From Tolypocladium sp. Sup5 PDA-1 (taxonomy: Eukaryota; Ascomycota; Sordariomycetes; Hypocreales; Ophiocordycipitaceae): 64,000 bases of DNA. The DNA lies in the NCBI GenBank assembly GCA_000750105.3, contig JPHH03000024.1, positions 310,001 through 374,000 on the forward strand. The letters are read 5' to 3'. A program made the translations under genes and the position numbers. The notes under the pieces are model-generated. The model was not told where the DNA came from. It ran no database searches and saw nothing but the letters and a program-made list of their open reading frames with translations. Position 1 is the first letter of the stretch; each line of letters opens with the position of its first letter. This document shows positions 11,481 to 23,179 of this stretch, one piece after another.

Positions 11481-12295
11481 TCGTAGTTGTCATAAACTCC
11501 GTAGCTTCTGTTGTACAATCGTATGCGTTTATGCGCTGTGAATCATCTTCGCATCTTGTTGTCACGGAGAAGGTCTGTTTGCTGAATGGGATATACTCGT
11601 AGCACACCTTCGGCGGCAACAGCGTCTTCCATCAGCACCGCCAAGAGCAATCAATGCATACGCTCTCTCAGAGGCTATCCTTTCGTGAAGATCCCGACAG
11701 CTTGCCTTCGCATGGTGGCAAGGAAGTAAAACGGCGAGAAATCGTTCGATGAGGAAATCCTCTTTGGTTACCTTCCGCCTTGCTGTACGGAAAGGGGTTA
11801 ATAACATAGCAACTATGGCCCTCTACTGCACCATCGAGCCGCGGAAGTATCGGGAAAAGGGATGATATTGAGAACGAGAACAAGGTTCTCCGACAGAAGA
11901 ATCTGTCGAGGCACGCCGACCTGGGCGGTGGTCATGGTCTTTCGGACTTCGTCAGAGACGTTGAGTATTGGGAAGCCCTGGGCAGAGAGTTGAAGTGTGG
12001 GGACTTGGAGCAACGATATGCTGATACATGCGCTGTTTTAGAGATTAGGGCTGAGAAGATGAGGGCGTAAGGAGAAGTTTTGAAACGCCGCCGCATTATC
12101 TAGGGTGTGCATCAACTGGAAGTCAGGCTCAGCTGGGCGTCAGGATCAACAAAGACAGGAGCCTTTTCGTATTCATCAGGGACTCTGACTTCCGTCAGTG
12201 GTCGAAATGGGCGGACGACTAGAAGGTTGTGCGAATCACCCGATAAACTTATGTGGGAGCGCAGACAAAATTATTTGATACAGGAGGACTTTCTT
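11481..12295. other. Gene-poor stretch with a possible exon remnant
   Basis: A + strand frame from about 11815 to 12070 without an early ATG has a charged, helical look (DIENENKVLRQKNL ... VEYWEALGRELK ... EIRAEKMRA). It may be a terminal exon of a lost gene. I see nothing else. Confidence 0.25.
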
Positions 12296-14847
12296 CTACT
12301 GATGTGGACGAACCCTCTCAAAACGGGGAGCCAGATCCCTAATCTTGATAGAATCCCATCCTGAGTGGCACTTGAGAAGATGATTGACGAAGGGCATGAG
12401 CCTAGCCCGTTCTTTATCAGCGCAGAAAGGGCAGCGATATAAATCTTGTGAATTCTTGAACATATCGGGCTTCGGGCACCTGGCATTCGACTTTGCCGCC
12501 AGTCGATCGATGAGGCGTTGTGGGATGGCCAGAGGCCATCCATTATATTCGACCACGTCGCTTGAAGAGCGCGAGCTCGGCATCGGTGTCTTTGGCTTTG
12601 ATGCCACAGCGCGATGACGTTGGGGCCAAGTTATTCCAGGAGTGTGGGGAGTATTCGATACGGGCCCACCAGGCCAGCCAGTGGTGGTGGTGATTGCATC
12701 AAGCTTCGAAACTGAGCTATATCGATCATTTGCGAACAAAGTGGCCGTGCTGGGCCGAGGAAGAATTGGGCGAGGTCGCAAGATTTGCTCATCTAGGGCT
12801 CGAATAGGAGGTAGGCGCAAATTGCGGCTTTCTTGTGATTGCTCCGAGGCGTTCGAAAATGCCGGTAGAAGAGGGCGCAATAAAAGTGGCGAGCTTGAAG
12901 CCAATTCTCTATAGCGGTCATTGGGCCCTTCTGCGTTCAGAGAACGTTCCCAATCCGGATGCTTATGGCTAGGCGAATGATGCCTGGTGCCCCGGGTATG
13001 ATCATTTTCGGTTTGTCGGGAGAAGGTCAAGCTGGGCCGGATGTTCAGGAGCGATTTGTGTACCAAATTTGGGGGACCATGGGCTTCTTTAGTTGTTGGT
13101 GAGGGCCTGCTTTCTGGTATTGCTGTTTGTCGATTGACGGCACACGCTGTCAGATCTGCTTCCTTTGCTGCTACGCCAGATGGTGTCTTAGAAGAATCAG
13201 CAGCAACATTATGCTGCCCAAGGGACGGATGTCGAGGTTGCACAGATGGAGCAAGCTTCTCACTATCTGGTGTTGGGTTCGTTGACTCGATGGCTTGAAC
13301 GTTTGCCTTGGGCGCTCGATCCTCGACTTGGGCCTCATTGAGCGAAATGTCTCTGGATGAAGGCCTCGCCGCAGCTTCTTGACCAGTTCCGGGACCGACA
13401 TCCAACCGTAACAAACAGCTTGAAGCCCATGCTTCACGAGTAGTGGTTTCAAGAATCTCTGTTTGTCTGAGTTCATCTTGCCGAGAGTGTTCTTGTGCGC
13501 TAGAATCAGTTGCAGGAGATGAAAAACGGGATTGCGGCTTATGCCTTTCCTCACTTGGGCGTCCGTCTGTAGGTTCGCTGGGTACTTGAATCGACGAACT
13601 GCTGCTGATGAGTCTGCTGGCTGCGGCTGCAATGTTGGTCTTGGCCTCCATCAGGCGCAATTCTTTCCGCTCCCTCAGAAACCTCCGTACCTGGCCGGAG
13701 TGCTCAATGAGCTTGCGGACGTTGGAGTCGTTCACGTCGACGACTCTGAGATCCTTGGCAGCAACCCAGCCGACAGCCCTTTTTCTGGGGAAATCCACGC
13801 CATCGAAGTAAATGACAGGATATTGCCGCTCTGAGACAAAACGGCCTCCATCTTCGTATCCTTTTCGCCATCGGAAGCTTTTCTTCCGACGGTCATAGTG
13901 ATAGCACCGTGGTACATCATTCGCAAGACCTAGGTCTTCGATGGTGGATGGTACACCAACGTCCTCGAGTTCCTTTGTAGGCAGGAGAAGCACTGCCGAC
14001 CAGGCATTCGACTTCTCCCAGAACGTGAGGTAAATTTTGCCGGAGGTAATTGTTTCAGACGTGTCTTGGTGCCGCTGGTCGCTTTCTGTATTTGGTTGGC
14101 CATCGCTGACTTCTTCCCGAGTCTCACCAGGTTGTCTCTCCGACCGTTGCTGCCTTTTTGCATGCTCGACCAGTGCTTTATTAGTACTTTCCTCTTGAAC
14201 CCCAATATTCTGACGTTTCCTCCGATGCAGGAAGTCTACGGCCGTCGACCTTCGTTTACGCTGTTCAGGTCAATCAAATATCCTTCCAGCAGACGACTTC
14301 AGGTACTCACGCCATTTGGTTTGTCGTTTATAACAGCTTTCTCCACAACAGAGTCTGTGGCACTTGTAGTTTCCAGACCTGATCTTGATGGTTCTGTCTG
14401 TGCGGAATCTTGACGTATATCTTTCATGGAGTCATTTTGGGGAGCTCGATGTAAATCCCCGGTCCATAGCTTTCGAAGAACCTCGTCCACCAGAGATGGC
14501 CCCAGCGTCTCAATAAACCTCTCACAAAACCCTCGCCACGCAGTTTCGACTTGACGTTCATAGATGGCTTCTGCGTCCTCAAGACCCGCCTTGTGGCTGA
14601 CTTCAAGCTTCTCTAGCTCACGACTGTAACCAGTAATTCTTTCCCGGGTTTCGGAGGGAACAACCGTGCTTTGACTTGAGTAAACATTCTGCCAAGCCTC
14701 GTCGAGACGAGCATTAATTTGTGTCAATTCCTCTTCATACTCGCTGTCCGGTGACTTGATCGCGCGAAGGTCTCGGGCCCATTGCGCAATATAATCCTGC
14801 AACTTTTGAAACTGCTGAAAAATGATCGCAGGCTTTGTGTTCGTCAT
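12296..14847 (-). CDS. Hypothetical protein with coiled-coil N-terminus and C-terminal CCHC/C2H2-like finger
   Basis: Two exons fit cleanly: 14847-14311 and 14209-12296, with a GTGAGT..CAG intron (14310-14210) in phase 0, giving about 816 residues. The N-terminal 180 residues are charged and helical (LEKLEVSHKAGLEDAEAIYERQ). A compact domain follows the splice point (KIYLTFWEKSNAWSAVLLLP ... CYHYDRRKKSFRWRKGYEDGG ... YFDGVDFPRKRAVGWVAAKD), perhaps a reader-like fold, but I do not recognise it. A long Ser/Pro-rich low-complexity linker comes next, and near the end YRCPFC...FVNHLLKCH has finger-like spacing. An alternative longer start at 14986 (MSATWDAFFAQLFDLAD...), spliced with a 73-nt intron before PAIIFQQFQK, is also in phase and may be the true N-terminus. 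Function unknown; possibly nuclear. Confidence 0.65.
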
Positions 14848-15770
14848 CTCGTTCGATGCCCGAAGGCAAAGTGGTAATTATAAATTCAGGATTTGTCCAG
14901 AACACCAGGAACTCAATGAGCCGTGAAGACAAGGAGTCTGCCAAGTCGAAAAGCTGGGCGAAGAAGGCATCCCAAGTCGCGCTCAAGTGAGTGGTAGGGT
15001 ATCGGAGACAAGTAAATGAGGGCCGTTGTTTGCTTTATACCAATGGGCTTGACCCAATGCTCTGGTTCATCACACGATTGGTCGGCGAATCCACCCCGCC
15101 GCTTCGTGCATGGTAAAATGTTTGCCCTGTCGACTGTCAAAAAAAAACCAACAGCGGGCTCACTTGAGGTACAGAGAGAGAGAGAGAGCCCCATTGATAG
15201 CACTCTGCGACGCATTCGTTCTGTTGCATTCCACGGGTGGGTCAAATATCTGTCATAGACGATCCGTTCACCCGACTGGATGGCGTCTTTGGCAAGTGAT
15301 CCGATTAGTAGCTTACGGTCCGTTGCCAAGAGAACTAAGAAAGTATGTTTGTAGCGCCTTCTAGCCGCACTCAGACAAGCGAAGGCAAACCGGTCGCTGT
15401 TTGCCCAAAACACGATGAACATCCATCTCAACACGACGCTAATTATACAAGTTCGCCTACCAGTTGGGCAGGACACCCCGACTTCTCTTCTCTCGACGAA
15501 ATCGAAGTTCTCGTCCGTTGCCAAACGCCGAGGCCAGTAAGTCGGCACATGCAGATCGCCGGGATTTCTCCACGGCGACTTGTAAGGATGGCGCCCAGTG
15601 CAAATTGGTTCACGAGGGCCCACCAACGGCCAACCAAGTGTGGCTATTCAAAGGAATGTCAGAGCCAACAAAGTTGTAGTAGCCTCGGAACTCTGACCCC
15701 GCTCGTTCGCCACACCGTACACCACCATCAACTTACGAGCTTCTTGCTTTTCCCAACATGGCGCCCGCCC
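14848..15770. other. Upstream region, no firm gene
   Basis: Holds the possible extra 5' exon of the preceding gene (ATG at 14986) and an (AG)n run near 15173-15189. Open frames here (up to 237 codons, minus strand) have no domain and look like chance. Confidence 0.4.
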
Positions 15771-16030
15771 CAGCGCTCCTAATAGTGCAGACGGTTTACA
15801 CTATTAGTCCACACTGCTTCGTCGCCCTGGGCAACGCTGTCGGAAGTCCAACTCAATCAAATAAAAAGCAAAGATTGGGAACATCCGACTGGTCAGTATT
15901 TTTGCCCACGAATTGGGAAACGGCATTAATTGCTTTTGTCTTGAAGGCGTTAAATTGACATGGCATTCCACCTTCAGTCTACACTAATAGTGTAAACCAG
16001 TGTAAACCGTCTGCACTATTAGGAGCACTG
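15771..16030. mobile_element. hAT-type MITE with 8-bp target duplication
   Basis: The ends are inverted copies starting CAGCGCTCC on the left and ending GGAGCACTG on the right, extended by TAATAGTGCAGACGGTTTACACT in both. Each end also contains a subterminal hairpin (CTAATAGTG..CACTATTAG). The flanks GCCCGCCC (15763-15770) and GCCCGACC (16031-16038) match at 7 of 8 positions, the 8-bp duplication expected of hAT elements, and CAG-starting termini also fit hAT. At 260 bp it has no coding capacity and would need a transposase supplied in trans. The hAT relic at 31.7-33.4 kb is a possible relative but its termini were not found. Confidence 0.8.
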
Positions 16031-16038
16031 GCCCGACC

Positions 16039-16628
16039 ATGGGTTCTGAGGACCTGGCCGTCACACAAGTCTAGGTTGAAGAGCTCCCCGGGAACCACGG
16101 GACACAGGTCTGTTGAGCATGGCATCTATATCCATGGACTGCTCCTCACAAGTCGTTGGACACTGGCACTAACTGATTAGTGTGGTGGAGGCTCGGCACG
16201 AGCCACCGCCCAGCAGTGTACTTGTCCATGACCGCCCAAGTTGCATCTGTGTACTCATCCGCCGAATTAAGTTTCGAGTCCCCATTACCCGACCGTTCAT
16301 CCCGCCCTGGGCTCCCTGCGCGAAAAGGCTCTCGATGCCGTTCAATTAAAATTGGAGACAATAAGGTTCAATGACCACAGCCTGATGTCATGGTGATGTC
16401 CAGATTCACTAACGATTTCTCTAATAAGCTTTTCCTGTCTCATGGTGATTCTCGCCATATTACGGAGCCCTTCTTGTTAAAAGGTGTACACCTATGTATA
16501 TACCTTATTTCCAAGCCCTAGAGTTCCAACGGAATGTCCTTATGCAGCCCGGCTTCCCTTCTATTGGCAGCTTCGAAGGTTCAACTCTTTGCGATGTCCG
16601 TCATGAGTCCAATTTCATTTTGGTCCAG
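16039..16628. other. Gene-free stretch
   Basis: I see no gene, RNA or repeat that I can support here. Confidence 0.4.
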
Positions 16629-16760
16629 ATGATGGAGTCGGGCGAGTTCAGCGATCTCAAGTTCGTTTGCTGAGGGCAGGAGTTCAGATCCATAAAGCCA
16701 TTGTTTGTGGTTAATCTCCAGTGATCAAAGCAGCAATTCAAGGAGGGTTTAAGATGTGTT
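16629..16760 (+). pseudogene. BTB/POZ domain relic
   Basis: MMESGEFSDLKFVC is followed by TGA, then after a frame change VQIHKAIVCG, TAA and SPVIKAAIQGGFKM. This is the start of a fungal BTB/POZ domain (SDL.F.C...Q.IHKAIVC..SPV) with two stops and one shift in 130 bp. Only this fragment remains. Confidence 0.6.
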
Positions 16761-16833
16761 CCGATCGGCGAGTATAACTTGCAGTGCTTGTTAACCTCGC
16801 TCGCGAGCTACTCTACTTACTCTAAAATTGTGT

Positions 16834-16869
16834 CCTGGAACGGGCCCCGTTCCAGCTTTTGAGCCAATC
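16834..16869 (+). repeat. Left terminal inverted repeat
   Basis: 36 bp, 33 identical to the inverse of 19567-19602. It contains the near-palindrome GGAACGGGCCCCGTTCC. Confidence 0.7.
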
Positions 16870-16906
16870 AATGCTATGCGCCCTACCCCCCAGCCTTTTC
16901 CCCCTC

Positions 16907-16971
16907 GGAACGGGCCCGTTCCAGGATCTGGACGATCCGTCCGACAAAGAACACGGAACGGGCCCTGTTCC
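16907..16971. repeat. Iterated palindromes near the left end
   Basis: GGAACGGGCCCGTTCC is a perfect 16-bp palindrome at 16907-16922; a near copy, GGAACGGGCCCTGTTCC, lies at 16955-16971. With the copy in the terminal repeat there are three in 140 bp, like subterminal binding sites of a transposase. Confidence 0.7.
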
Positions 16972-17092
16972 GAGTCCGTGCCACCCTAGGTGCCAGTCGC
17001 CGGGTCATCTATGATATGTGCATCAAATAAAGGCGAGACACTCAAGAATATCTTGATACGTTGCTCGGCATTGTCATTGCAACACTCTTGCG

Positions 17093-17794
17093 GTGACACT
17101 GCCGGCCAACGGCAGCAAAGCAATACCAGAGTTGCCAGCGCACCCAGGATATAGTTGCAAATATTGTCCCTACCATACCATAAACGGCAAAAAGATAATT
17201 TATCACTGTTGTCAGCAGGGTCACGGTGGGTTACGAGGGTTCATATGCAGGCTACTGGGTTGTATCCGGCGGTATATCGAACGGCACTTTCGCGGCCTCC
17301 ACCAGTTGAAAGGCGACGCTTTGCGGCGAGTCGTTGCGGATGGCGCCGAGCTATCCGCAACGTTGAAGGACCCCCACGAAATCGAGATACCGGCGGACGG
17401 GATCCCTCTTGTCAAGCAGCTACGGCAGTACCAGTGTCAGAGGGTTGGCTGCCGATACTGCACCGTCAATCGAAAGAAGATGAGTACGCACCGTACCACG
17501 GCCGGACACGAAAGCGGCGGCTGGCGTGAGGTGATTCTACAGCCGTTCTCGTGGAGGAACTGGGTTGTGACAGAGAAGACGACGGGCGAGCAAGGATGCG
17601 ACGGAGGCGGCGAGACGGGCAGCGACGACGATGGGCGCTCAACAAAGCTCGTTCTGTCGTTGTATCTGTCGGTCTCAGGCAAGCCGCCAGTGAGACCGAA
17701 CGCCTCGGAGGAGCAATGCCAGCCATGTCGGTTTCCCGTCGTAATACCTCGGCTTTGTAACAGCGAGGATGATAGATGCACAGATGGGTTGTGA
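17093..17794 (+). pseudogene. C2H2 zinc-finger protein fragment, OrsD-like
   Basis: The open frame reads PGYSCKYCPYHTINGKKIIY then HCCQQGH: Cys-x2-Cys-x12-His-x5-His. A second motif, YQCQRVGCRYCTVNRKKMST then HRTTAGH, fits Cys-x4-Cys-x12-His-x5-His. This double finger resembles the fungal OrsD-type (DUF3505) family. No ATG starts the frame; it opens after TGA 17054-17056 and the nearest start-like codon is GTG 17093. An ATG at 17011 is in another frame. The C-terminal 80 residues show no domain. Probably a captured or decayed 5' part of a longer gene. Confidence 0.5.
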
Positions 17795-18262
17795 GAGGTT
17801 ATTGGTAGTACAACAGACGGTTGCGGCGTTGCTGATAGTACAGGACGCCTTGTAGGCAATCTGGTGATACTGGAAGAGATGGAAGAGCGGAGGTGGGACG
17901 AAGATACGACCATTGTCCCCTTTGGAGGCAGTGCCCCGGATTGTAAGAGAGATGGAGAAGGGAGGGGTTAGTCATTAATACCCTAATGTAGTTCTTTGTG
18001 CAGTGGATTCGGAGCCGGGCTCCTTCAGGAATCCACTCGCTTCCCTTATGGTCTAGACCAGCCTCCTTCAGGAATTCACTTGCTTTCCCTATGGCATGGA
18101 CCCTCCAGCCCCTCCACAACTGAAGGGTTGAGCTGTGCAGTAGTCTAAGACACTGCAAGCCAGCTCAAAGAGAAATGTTATATATACTCGACAGCTGCAT
18201 TTTATTGCATCTGAGGAGCCCGACATCTTGACAAAAAGCAATATTGAACGCTGGCGCCCGAC

Positions 18263-18454
18263 ATGGACTCCTTTCATCGGTTCGGAAACAAGTTTTCTCA
18301 ATACGAGCAGGCTATTGCGTACACCTTCAGCAACAAGTTGGTTTGTGCACAAGCATTGAACGCAGCGGCAGACTCAATGGCATACTACCGCACTGGGAAC
18401 TCCGTCCAGAAGATGGCGAAGAACTATCGTCTCGCAGTCTATGGCGACAAATAA
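18263..18454 (+). pseudogene. RNase III-like domain fragment
   Basis: A 63-codon ORF starting MDSFHRFGNKFSQYEQAIAY and ending LAVYGDK-stop. The pattern AIAYTFSNKLVCAQALNAA followed by RLAVYGD resembles the first helices and the LA..GD turn of fungal RNase III-type domains. The catalytic acidic residues that should follow are missing because of the TAA, so it could not cleave RNA. Identification is tentative. Confidence 0.35.
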
Positions 18455-19566
18455 TATCTCCATCCCCTTCTCATTCAATGCGTCCACCCGAGAATGTCGT
18501 GCGGTTAGGAATGCTGGATCGTGTTCGCGTTGACATCGTCGTCGGTGTCATAGATGGTTCGGGCGAACGCTGTTTTAACGTCTGTGAACGCACCTCCGCC
18601 AGTCCCTCACTCGGGGCTAACCGTGATGCTTTCCGTCTCTCCTACCTTCACAGAATACAGCGCTCCCCTGTAAAGTTGCTAGTGGAGGCCAAGCGACCAC
18701 ACAACAGCTGCGGGGGCCATCAGCACCCTAACAGCGGCCTCTAGAGAAGGACATTTAGAGATTTCACTTTCTCTAGTCTCTTTGTCGGGTAGAGCGGCGA
18801 CGCCTCAGAACCAGGACGCCTTCGATATCGGCAGACGATGCCCTCGGCATCAGTAGCGGCCTTCTTCCGATCAACGACGCCGGTTGCGACATTTGTCCTT
18901 TGAAGGCAAGCCGCAAAGTCGGACTCATCTGCGTAGCACGCTTGTGGACTCGTCTGGGCGGATGCAAAGGCCGGGCTGCTCACGATGGCGTCGAGCTGTT
19001 CGCGTAAAACCCATCCCACACAGCTGTTGCTCGATGTGGGCAGTGCTGCGTAGTCTCATCTTTGACGCGTTGACTGGGCTCAGCGCTCAAATCCAGCCAA
19101 CTGCCAAAGACGTAAGGACTGTGATACCACCTAACCGATTAGTGGTGAGGCACGGTCGTGCAGCGAGCGACGCACATCACGCCATCGCCACTCCATTGCG
19201 GCGCATCCTGAAGCCTTGACCTCTGTCGCTGCCACCACCTTCATCATACGCGTAGCTTGTCACGAGCAACAACGCCGAATAAGATGTTCTTTACAGTACA
19301 TAGTGCTATATCGTTTCTCCGAGAACGCCAACCAATTATTTACCCCCAGCAAACTGTGAACTCTCATTACCACTATTGAATCACTGTGGAGGATTTTTGA
19401 TGCTCATGAATTAAACGCTCTCCGTTTACCTGGATCTCCAATGTCCAATCTAATCTTCTGGCTTCCAACTTCGTTCCTCAAGGCTCCTTTGCGCAACCCG
19501 CGACCGAGTTGCCTCTCCTGTCCCACTTTCAGCTAGGGAAAACCCGGGGGTAGAGTCTGTGGGAAC

Positions 19567-19602
19567 GATTGGCTCAAAAGTTGGAACGGGGCAAGTTCCA
19601 GG
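19567..19602 (-). repeat. Right terminal inverted repeat
   Basis: Inverse of the repeat at 16834-16869 with three mismatches; carries GGAACGGGGCAAGTTCC. Confidence 0.7.
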
Positions 19603-19660
19603 TAAGACTTACTGAGTAGGTCGCCGAGGTGACCTTTGCGGGGCATCTGTAAAGTATTTT

Positions 19661-21540
19661 TCAATCATCGCTCGACCTGTCCTCAAGCCTAGCTCGCCGC
19701 TTTGCTTTTTCAGCGTTGAAGACTTCCAAATCAGCATCTCTCGGCTTCTTCCACCTGTTTTCTGTCCCATGATATACGAACTGCCGATTATCCATACCAT
19801 AAAGCGCCCTTGACGAGGCCTCGCTGCTTGGAACCATCGAGCCAAGGCCATATCTCGCCTCAGATCTCTCCCGGCTGAGCGACAGTGAACTTCCCGACAA
19901 CCTAGTCGAGGGCTCCCCGCTCGGGCTCTCCGGGCCAACGCTCGTCCCGATGCCACTGTCATGAAACAACGATTCCATTTCTTCAACTGGCTCTGGATCT
20001 CCTTCCTCGGGCGGTTCTCCGCAGCCCCGCCAGCGCAACGGAAACTTAGTGTTGTGCCCGAATATCACAGCCCCGTCAACAGCAAGCTTGTGTGGGCTCT
20101 GCTGCCCCCAAAGCTTAGGAAACGATGATGGAAGAAGCACTTGCACGCGATCGTGCTTCTTCGCTGTCGAAGTCGAATGGCATGAGCAAGATTCGAAGGC
20201 GAGGTCAGAGGTGTACCAGTGGATGTCGTCAACAAGTCGCCAGGGAGCTAGTTGGTCGTTTCCCTTCTTACGGAGAATATCCTTGAGGTCTGACACGCAA
20301 GCCGCTAGGTAGTCCTTGCCAGTGGGTAAGGGGATGTTCCATGTGCAGAGACCACAGGATTTACGGGGGACACGGGGAGGGTCTGTGTCGCAGGATGGTA
20401 CGAATAAATTGCCGAAGCCTGTTCCGAAGAGCGTGGGCGTGAATGGCGCGGGTAAAGTCCACCCAGCCCTGCCCACTGGTACGAATAGTCGCAACTTTGG
20501 GCCATAGGGTGCCTTGGCTAGTGGCTACGTCCATGAAGTCGAACCCTTCGAGATGGCAGCGGGGAGTCGAACGCAGGCGGAATCCGACGCCCGCTTGGGT
20601 TTGTATGTCGTCTTGATGCGCAGTGATTTGGCAGAGTGTGTGGCAGAGCTGTTCGACGCGGTCTCTCACAGAGAAGTATGTCGTTTTTTCCTTCATCGCA
20701 TGGTCGGGTTTAGTTCCTAACGTGGCAGTTCTTTCCTCCCATGCCTCCGTCTTCCGAGGATAGAGAGGGATATTCTGGTTTTCGGCATTCGATAGCACCT
20801 CGAACGCTGCACGAGGCCCTGTATGTGTGGTCGACGCTTCCTCGAGATCAATATTCTCTGAACAGAGAAGTCCGCGTAGGCGAGGATCGCTTTCATAATG
20901 CTTTACAGACGTGCGCAACAGATGCAGTAAGATGCTCGCGCCGTCGATCAGCCACGCTCGTCTGTCATCTCGGTCGTAGAACACGAAATGCCTATCGGCA
21001 ATGTTGAGAAGCGATCCGAGGTAGTCATCTCCAAAGTTGATATGGAGAGGCTTGTCCTTAAGCCCTAAAACGCAACTCGTACCAGCATTAATGAATTGGC
21101 CGTAAGATATCGTGACTCTTTCGAAAGCACAACTCTGGCCAGGCCCTTGGAGTCCAGACCAGCGGATCGAGTAATTGGCATCCGGGGCACCTGGAAGATG
21201 GTCAATTTTACATCCGGGACAGTATCACCGATGTTAGCATACCTGCGTAGTGGAGAACCTTTTCGCACCATCCAACCACATGGTTCTTTTGCTCCAAAGC
21301 ATCCAGGGTGAGGCCTTGCACGGATTCCGGCCAGCGAGGCACCCTTGAGTCCTCGTAAGAAATGTAGGACCCATTGGCACTATATATCAAATGCCGGAAT
21401 ACGGTTTCTCCTACGACCTTCGTGGCCGCCAGCAATGCTGAGTACCCTTTGACGAACGTCGTGCCCGCAAATCTGATAAGCCTCCTCGCGTTAATAAGAG
21501 TCGCAGCGATATCCAAAGTTGTCTGGAGGCCAGTATCCAT
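19661..21540 (-). pseudogene. Conserved fungal family gene, frameshifted
   Basis: Exon 1 runs 21540-21243 (MDTGLQTTLDIAATLINARR...). A 52-nt intron (21242-21191, GTATGC..TTCCAG) joins it in phase to APDANYSIRWSGLQGPGQ. The long second exon has blocks known from a mould-specific family with no named domain: HFVFYDRDDRRAWLIDGAS, then SILLHLLRTSVKHYE, then SQGTLWPKVATIRTSGQGW. Near 20440 a one-base shift separates VDFTRAIHA from TLFGTGFGNLF; the rest, including GAVIFGHNTKFPLRW, is read in the other frame to the stop at 19661. Members often sit near STAND/NLR-like or incompatibility-type genes, but I see no such gene here. One shift only, so recent decay or a base error are both possible. Confidence 0.6.
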
Positions 21541-22049
21541 GTTCTGGCGCCGCGGGACTGACTAGATAGCAATAGAAACCCTAAGCGTTGTTGGATTGAA
21601 GCCTGTGTTGCCGGTTCGGACCGCACCACACATTCGACTATTCGGTGAGAGAACGCCATTAGCTTAGTGCCCAAGCATTGGCACCCTCCGTAGCTAGAGC
21701 CAAGGGTCTATTAGTACACGTCACCCGTTGCCCCATATACATCTGTCAAGACTATAGCAGCCATCGACGAGTAGGACTGCAAACGAGTCTACAGCAAAGT
21801 CGATGGGCATACCGGAGATATGGCATGTCAAATAAATTAATAAGGTCCAGTGCGGTTCTCTCCGAATGGCCGGCCTTCGTGGCGCCAACGATGCGACTCA
21901 TCGAGAAGCGCTTTCTTAATATCAGACAGACGGATCCTGCAGCTCTTCATCAATCCTATTGCTCCCCGTGCTTTCTCCGGGCGATCATCCGCCGTCTCAT
22001 CAGCAGTCCTCGTCCTTCCCTAATATGTTTCGTATATCCTGCACATCCC
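21541..22049. other. Intergenic
   Basis: Between two minus-strand genes; serves as promoter side of the frameshifted gene and 3' side of the phosphotransferase gene. No other feature seen. Confidence 0.4.
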
Positions 22050-23179
22050 TCACATTTCCGGTTGCCTACCCATGACACTATGGTCTTCGGCATTTCCGAG
22101 AAACTCGCAATAAGAAAGCTTCCACCCGACTCGCGCCATGGAAGTGTGCACCCCTTTACTGGAGATGGAATCCAAGTAGAGGGTGCGGAAGTCCACGTCT
22201 TCGGCGTCTTGCCATCGCAGCATGGATAACGCCGCGTGCGAAGTCTGCGAAGAAAAAGAGCCAATGTAAGCCTGCCTGTCTTTCAGGACGGTTGGGCTTG
22301 GGGCAAATCTAGCCGAGTCGTCGGGCCACAGAAAACGGGGAAGGACAGCGGCTCTGGCGATTGGAACCAACGCTGCAAAACCCCAGTCGATGACGCTATC
22401 ATTTATTATTAGTGGCGGACAACACACAGCAGCGATATTCCCTATGTACCATTTGATGTTATACTTCTCATCGACGATAATGTTGCCCGGCTTGATATCG
22501 CCGTGATCCATGGCAAAGACCGTGCTGTTTCGATCTTGGCCAAGCACCCGATCGAGCAACGCTTGCTGGTCGAGACAGTCCTGCTCAGAAAGACCAGGGA
22601 TTCTCCCCTCTCGGACCCGGGTACGCCTATTTTTCAGCTGTCGTTCGAAGAAGGTCGTCGCAGTTGTACAACCTATTACAGCTAGTGAGAGTAGTCATTT
22701 TTCGCTGAAGTGTTTTACGTACGATTCTCCAGTGTGCACGTAATTAAGGACAGCTGTATCGAGGCTATTTGGCTGAGCAACGCATCCCGCAGAGGCCGCG
22801 GTGGGAAATCTTCGTCCCAAAACAATGGGAAGCCCTCGACCCAAGTCAACACGATGAATGGGTGCTTGACCGGATTATCGAAAGTCAGGCTGGCCCCACG
22901 GCATCTCGGAGCCCAGCGAAAGCCCTTTGCCTCGAGTGTTTGAAGAATGCGAAATTCAGTCTGAACTATGGCGATCGTATCGTCATGGCTGCTGTCATCT
23001 GTGGGATGTCGCACGCGAACAGCAACACTCGCCTGGTCTTCGAAGCTGAGCTTGAAGACACGACACTCACCTCCGTTGAACTCTCCATCAAAGAATGGGG
23101 AGTTTCCGCCGATCTTGAGTTGGGAAACAGCAGCCAAGATGTTCTTCAGCTCGAGGTTTTGCGTCTCGTTTGAAGCCAT
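22050..23179 (-). CDS. APH/kinase-like phosphotransferase
   Basis: Three exons, 23179-22723, 22681-22450 and 22395-22050, give 1035 nt and a 344-residue protein with no frame break; introns are 41 and 54 nt. The middle exon ends in the catalytic loop HGDIKPGNIIVD and the third begins with CVIDWGFA, the Brenner-type HGD..xxN and metal-binding IDW motifs of the aminoglycoside phosphotransferase/choline kinase-like fold. The N-lobe carries VAVRVRHP (lysine position replaced by Arg) and the hinge IVLTWVEGFPL. The region GLSEQDCLDQQALL is typical of a mould subfamily. Substrate unknown; a small molecule or protein is possible. Cytosolic, as no signal or membrane segment is seen. Confidence 0.8.

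Larger units (their letters stand above)
16834..19602. mobile_element. Inverted-repeat-bounded 2.77-kb segment carrying gene fragments
   Basis: The segment begins CCTGGAACGGGCCCCGTTCC and ends with the inverse of CCTGGAACTTGCCCCGTTCC; 33 of 36 terminal bases match, including CTTTTGAGCCAATC. No target duplication is evident (left flank ...TTGTGT, right flank TAAGAC...), so the class is open: a decayed TIR DNA transposon or a rearranged pair of element ends. The interior has no transposase. It holds a C2H2 zinc-finger ORF fragment (17093-17794) and an RNase III-like fragment (18263-18454), as seen in gene-fragment-carrying (Pack-type) elements. Confidence 0.5.

Noticed and set aside
14913..15626. 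237-codon minus-strand ORF
   Set aside because: No domain, odd composition, and it overlaps the likely 5' exon of the neighbouring gene.
15464..15679. CCCH-type zinc finger (CKDGAQCKLVHE)
   Set aside because: Only part of the spacing fits, and there is no supporting flanking sequence or exon structure.
16834..19602. Helitron ends (5' TC and 3' hairpin-CTRR)
   Set aside because: The two ends are inverted copies of each other and lack a CTRR end, so a rolling-circle element is less likely than a TIR element.
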